In this document: positions 62,528 to 64,000 of the stretch, in pieces | How positions within the stretch are numbered: position 1 is the stretch's first letter | Layout of the letters: each line of letters opens with the position of its first letter | NCBI RefSeq assembly: GCF_028765545.1 | Contig: NZ_JARACP010000008.1 | Location: 1-64,000 of the forward strand | Length of the DNA: 64,000 bases | Reading direction: 5' to 3' | From: Aliivibrio sp. S4MY1 | GTDB taxonomy: Bacteria > Pseudomonadota > Gammaproteobacteria > Enterobacterales > Vibrionaceae | Notes under the pieces: generated by a model | The model's database searches: none | The model's input: the letters and a program-made list of their open reading frames with translations, nothing else | Told to the model about the DNA's origin: nothing | Program-made: the position numbers and the translations under genes

Positions 62528-64000
62528 CTATTTATTGTGAGGTTGTTGCAGCTTTTCCATTACCTGATCAAGGTTAAAACTTGCTGCTTTTTGACGTGGT
62601 GGGAACTCTTCAAATGTCGCTAAAAAATCGCCTACATAAGCTTGTGCAGGAACAAACATATATGCGCGATCTAGCACCCAATCGTAATATGTATTTGAGG
62701 TTACATCAGCGACTTCATAAGGGTCCATTCGTAAATTAAACAGTTTAGGAATACGCAGCTCTACAAACGGTTCAGCCCAAATTTGAAGTGTGCCATTCAC
62801 TCGCTGCTCTAAAAATACCGCTTTCCACTTGTTATAACGAAGTGCGGCTAAATCGCCATCATCGGTAAAGTAGAAGATTTCATCACGGCGGCCTTTCTCC
62901 TCTTTACCTGTCAAGTAAGGTAAAAAATTGTACCCATCTAGATGATTTTTAAAGCTCTTATTACCAAGTTTAGTTCCTTTTTTCAATTCATCTTTTATAT
63001 CATCATTACCGGCAATAGCAGCAAACGTTGGTAGCCAATCCATGTGGTGCATAATTTCATTAGATACAACACCCGGTTCAATTTTACCCGGCCAACGAAC
63101 CATTGCAGGAACACGATAAGCCCCTTCCCAGTTGGTATTTTTCTCACTTCGGAAAGGCGTTGTACCCGCATCAGGCCATGAGTTCATATGTGGCCCATTA
63201 TCCGTAGAGTAGAAAACAATCGTATTATCTTTAATACCCAGTTTATCTACCGTTTTTAACAGTTCTCCAACGTGACTATCGTGCTCAACCATACCATCTG
63301 CGTAATTACTGATCCCTGTTGAGCCTTGTAATTCAGGTTTAACGTGAGTTCTAAAGTGCATTCGAGTTGCATTCCACCATACAAAGAATGGTTTATCTGC
63401 TTTCACTGCACGTCCCATAAAATCAATTGCCGCAGAAACGGTTTCATCATCGACGGTTTCCATACGCTTACGAGTAAGTGGTCCGGTATCTTCAATCTTG
63501 CCATCAGCGTACGATTTTATTACACCACGAGGCCCAAACTTTTTACGAAACTCAGGATCTTTAGGGTAATCTACATTTTCTGGTTCTTCTTCCGCATTTA
63601 GATGGTAAAGATTACCAAAGAATTCATCAAAACCATGCGCTGTTGGAAGAAACTCATCTTTATCGCCCAAGTGGTTTTTGCCAAATTGACCAGTCATGTA
63701 CCCCATTGGTTTTAGTACTTCTGCAATGGTTGCATCTTCAGCTTGTAAACCAATATCAGCGCCCGGCAAACCGACTTTACTTAGACCAGTTCGTAATACA
63801 CTTTGTCCAGTTATAAACGTTGAACGACCAGCAGTACACGATTGCTCTGCGTAGTAGTCGGTAAACATCATCCCTTCTTTTGCTATGCTATCAATATTGG
63901 GAGTTTTGTATCCCATCAAACCAAAGGTATACGCACTGATATTTGATTGACCGATATCATCGCCCCAAATTACTAAAATATTGGGCTTTTCGGCAGCAAG
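62528..64000 (-). CDS. Cys-type sulfatase, N-terminus beyond window
   Basis: 490 or so codons are visible and the frame is open to the right edge, so the start (and likely signal peptide) is missing. It opens with AAEKPNILVIWGDDIGQSN, the sulfatase metal-binding Asp pair. The maturation motif is CTAGR (Cys codon at 63836-63838), the Cys-x-[P/A]-x-Arg form that is converted to formylglycine. STDNGPHMNSW and the Lys in FRSEKNTNWEGAY supply the rest of the site, and the C-terminal region ends with WVLDRAYMFVPAQAYVG. It hydrolyses sulfate esters in the periplasm; the substrate is unknown. A radical-SAM maturase at 48346-49662 is the likely activator. Confidence 0.93.
   Translation of the reverse strand, partial: LAAEKPNILVIWGDDIGQSNISAYTFGLMGYKTPNIDSIAKEGMMFTDYYAEQSCTAGRSTFITGQSVLRTGLSKVGLPGADIGLQAEDATIAEVLKPMGYMTGQFGKNHLGDKDEFLPTAHGFDEFFGNLYHLNAEEEPENVDYPKDPEFRKKFGPRGVIKSYADGKIEDTGPLTRKRMETVDDETVSAAIDFMGRAVKADKPFFVWWNATRMHFRTHVKPELQGSTGISNYADGMVEHDSHVGELLKTVDKLGIKDNTIVFYSTDNGPHMNSWPDAGTTPFRSEKNTNWEGAYRVPAMVRWPGKIEPGVVSNEIMHHMDWLPTFAAIAGNDDIKDELKKGTKLGNKSFKNHLDGYNFLPYLTGKEEKGRRDEIFYFTDDGDLAALRYNKWKAVFLEQRVNGTLQIWAEPFVELRIPKLFNLRMDPYEVADVTSNTYYDWVLDRAYMFVPAQAYVGDFLATFEEFPPRQKAASFNLDQVMEKLQQPHNK

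Noticed and set aside
1-64000. tRNA, rRNA, CRISPR, IS or phage genes
   Set aside because: None recognised by eye: no regularly spaced repeats, no transposase or integrase motifs, no tRNA-like cloverleaf noticed.

Overview
The window is an AT-rich stretch of gammaproteobacterial chromosome. Gene content and protein style point to a marine vibrio, most likely Aliivibrio (A. fischeri group): a secreted GH19 chitinase with ChiC-type binding modules, NorM next to riboflavin synthase, the PBPRA1643-type SEC-C protein, a DUF3802 protein and NagK all fit. The species call is an inference from remembered family distributions, not a search. I found no rRNA, tRNA, CRISPR array, insertion sequence or phage gene, so this is chromosomal backbone with accessory patches.

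Layout. 1-9.3 kb (all minus strand): a truncated periplasmic two-lobe solute-sensing protein, an MltC-type lytic transglycosylase, a dCache chemoreceptor, an unusually long (963 aa) phosphodiesterase-superfamily protein and a beta-lactamase-fold hydrolase. 9.4-17.5 kb: a tight, mostly minus-strand run of small enzymes including five GNAT acetyltransferases, a U32 RNA-hydroxylase-type protein, SseA and a YeeZ-like oxidoreductase, with one GST on the plus strand and a candidate FNR site in the U32/GST divergent region. 17.6-26.4 kb: chitinase, BCCT transporter, then a PepSY/OmpR-type regulator/histidine kinase operon facing a DedA-LssY/glycosyltransferase pair; both promoter regions carry the same TTCAT-N6-TTCAT direct repeat.

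26.8-35.1 kb is a coherent metal-cofactor module. A sensor kinase and NtrC-type sigma-54 activator are divergent from tupABC (tungstate/molybdate uptake), mobA and a mobB-moeA fusion. The divergent region holds a good sigma-54 promoter and three copies of an RACA-N3-TGTY dyad placed like enhancer sites, so the two-component system very probably controls oxyanion uptake and molybdenum cofactor assembly.

35.3-47.3 kb is mostly housekeeping or stand-alone genes (YhcG-type nuclease, SEC-C protein, NagK, DTW protein, fatty acid hydroxylase, RsuA-type pseudouridine synthase, AbgT, NlpC/P60 lipoprotein, DUF3802, fructosamine kinase, CPXCG protein, riboflavin synthase, NorM).

47.3-64 kb is the most unusual region. 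It holds a Cys-type sulfatase (cut by the window end), an octaheme cytochrome c fused to HEAT/TPR repeats, a six-gene MoxR/DUF58/vWA/BatD operon, a LysR regulator, a PafA-like phosphatase, an FGE-fold lipoprotein without catalytic cysteines, a radical-SAM sulfatase maturase, and a heme-free paralogue of the cytochrome's C-terminal half. I suggest these form one periplasmic sulfatase/redox system. Start codons were revised where a Shine-Dalgarno sequence or family alignment favoured an internal ATG or GTG.
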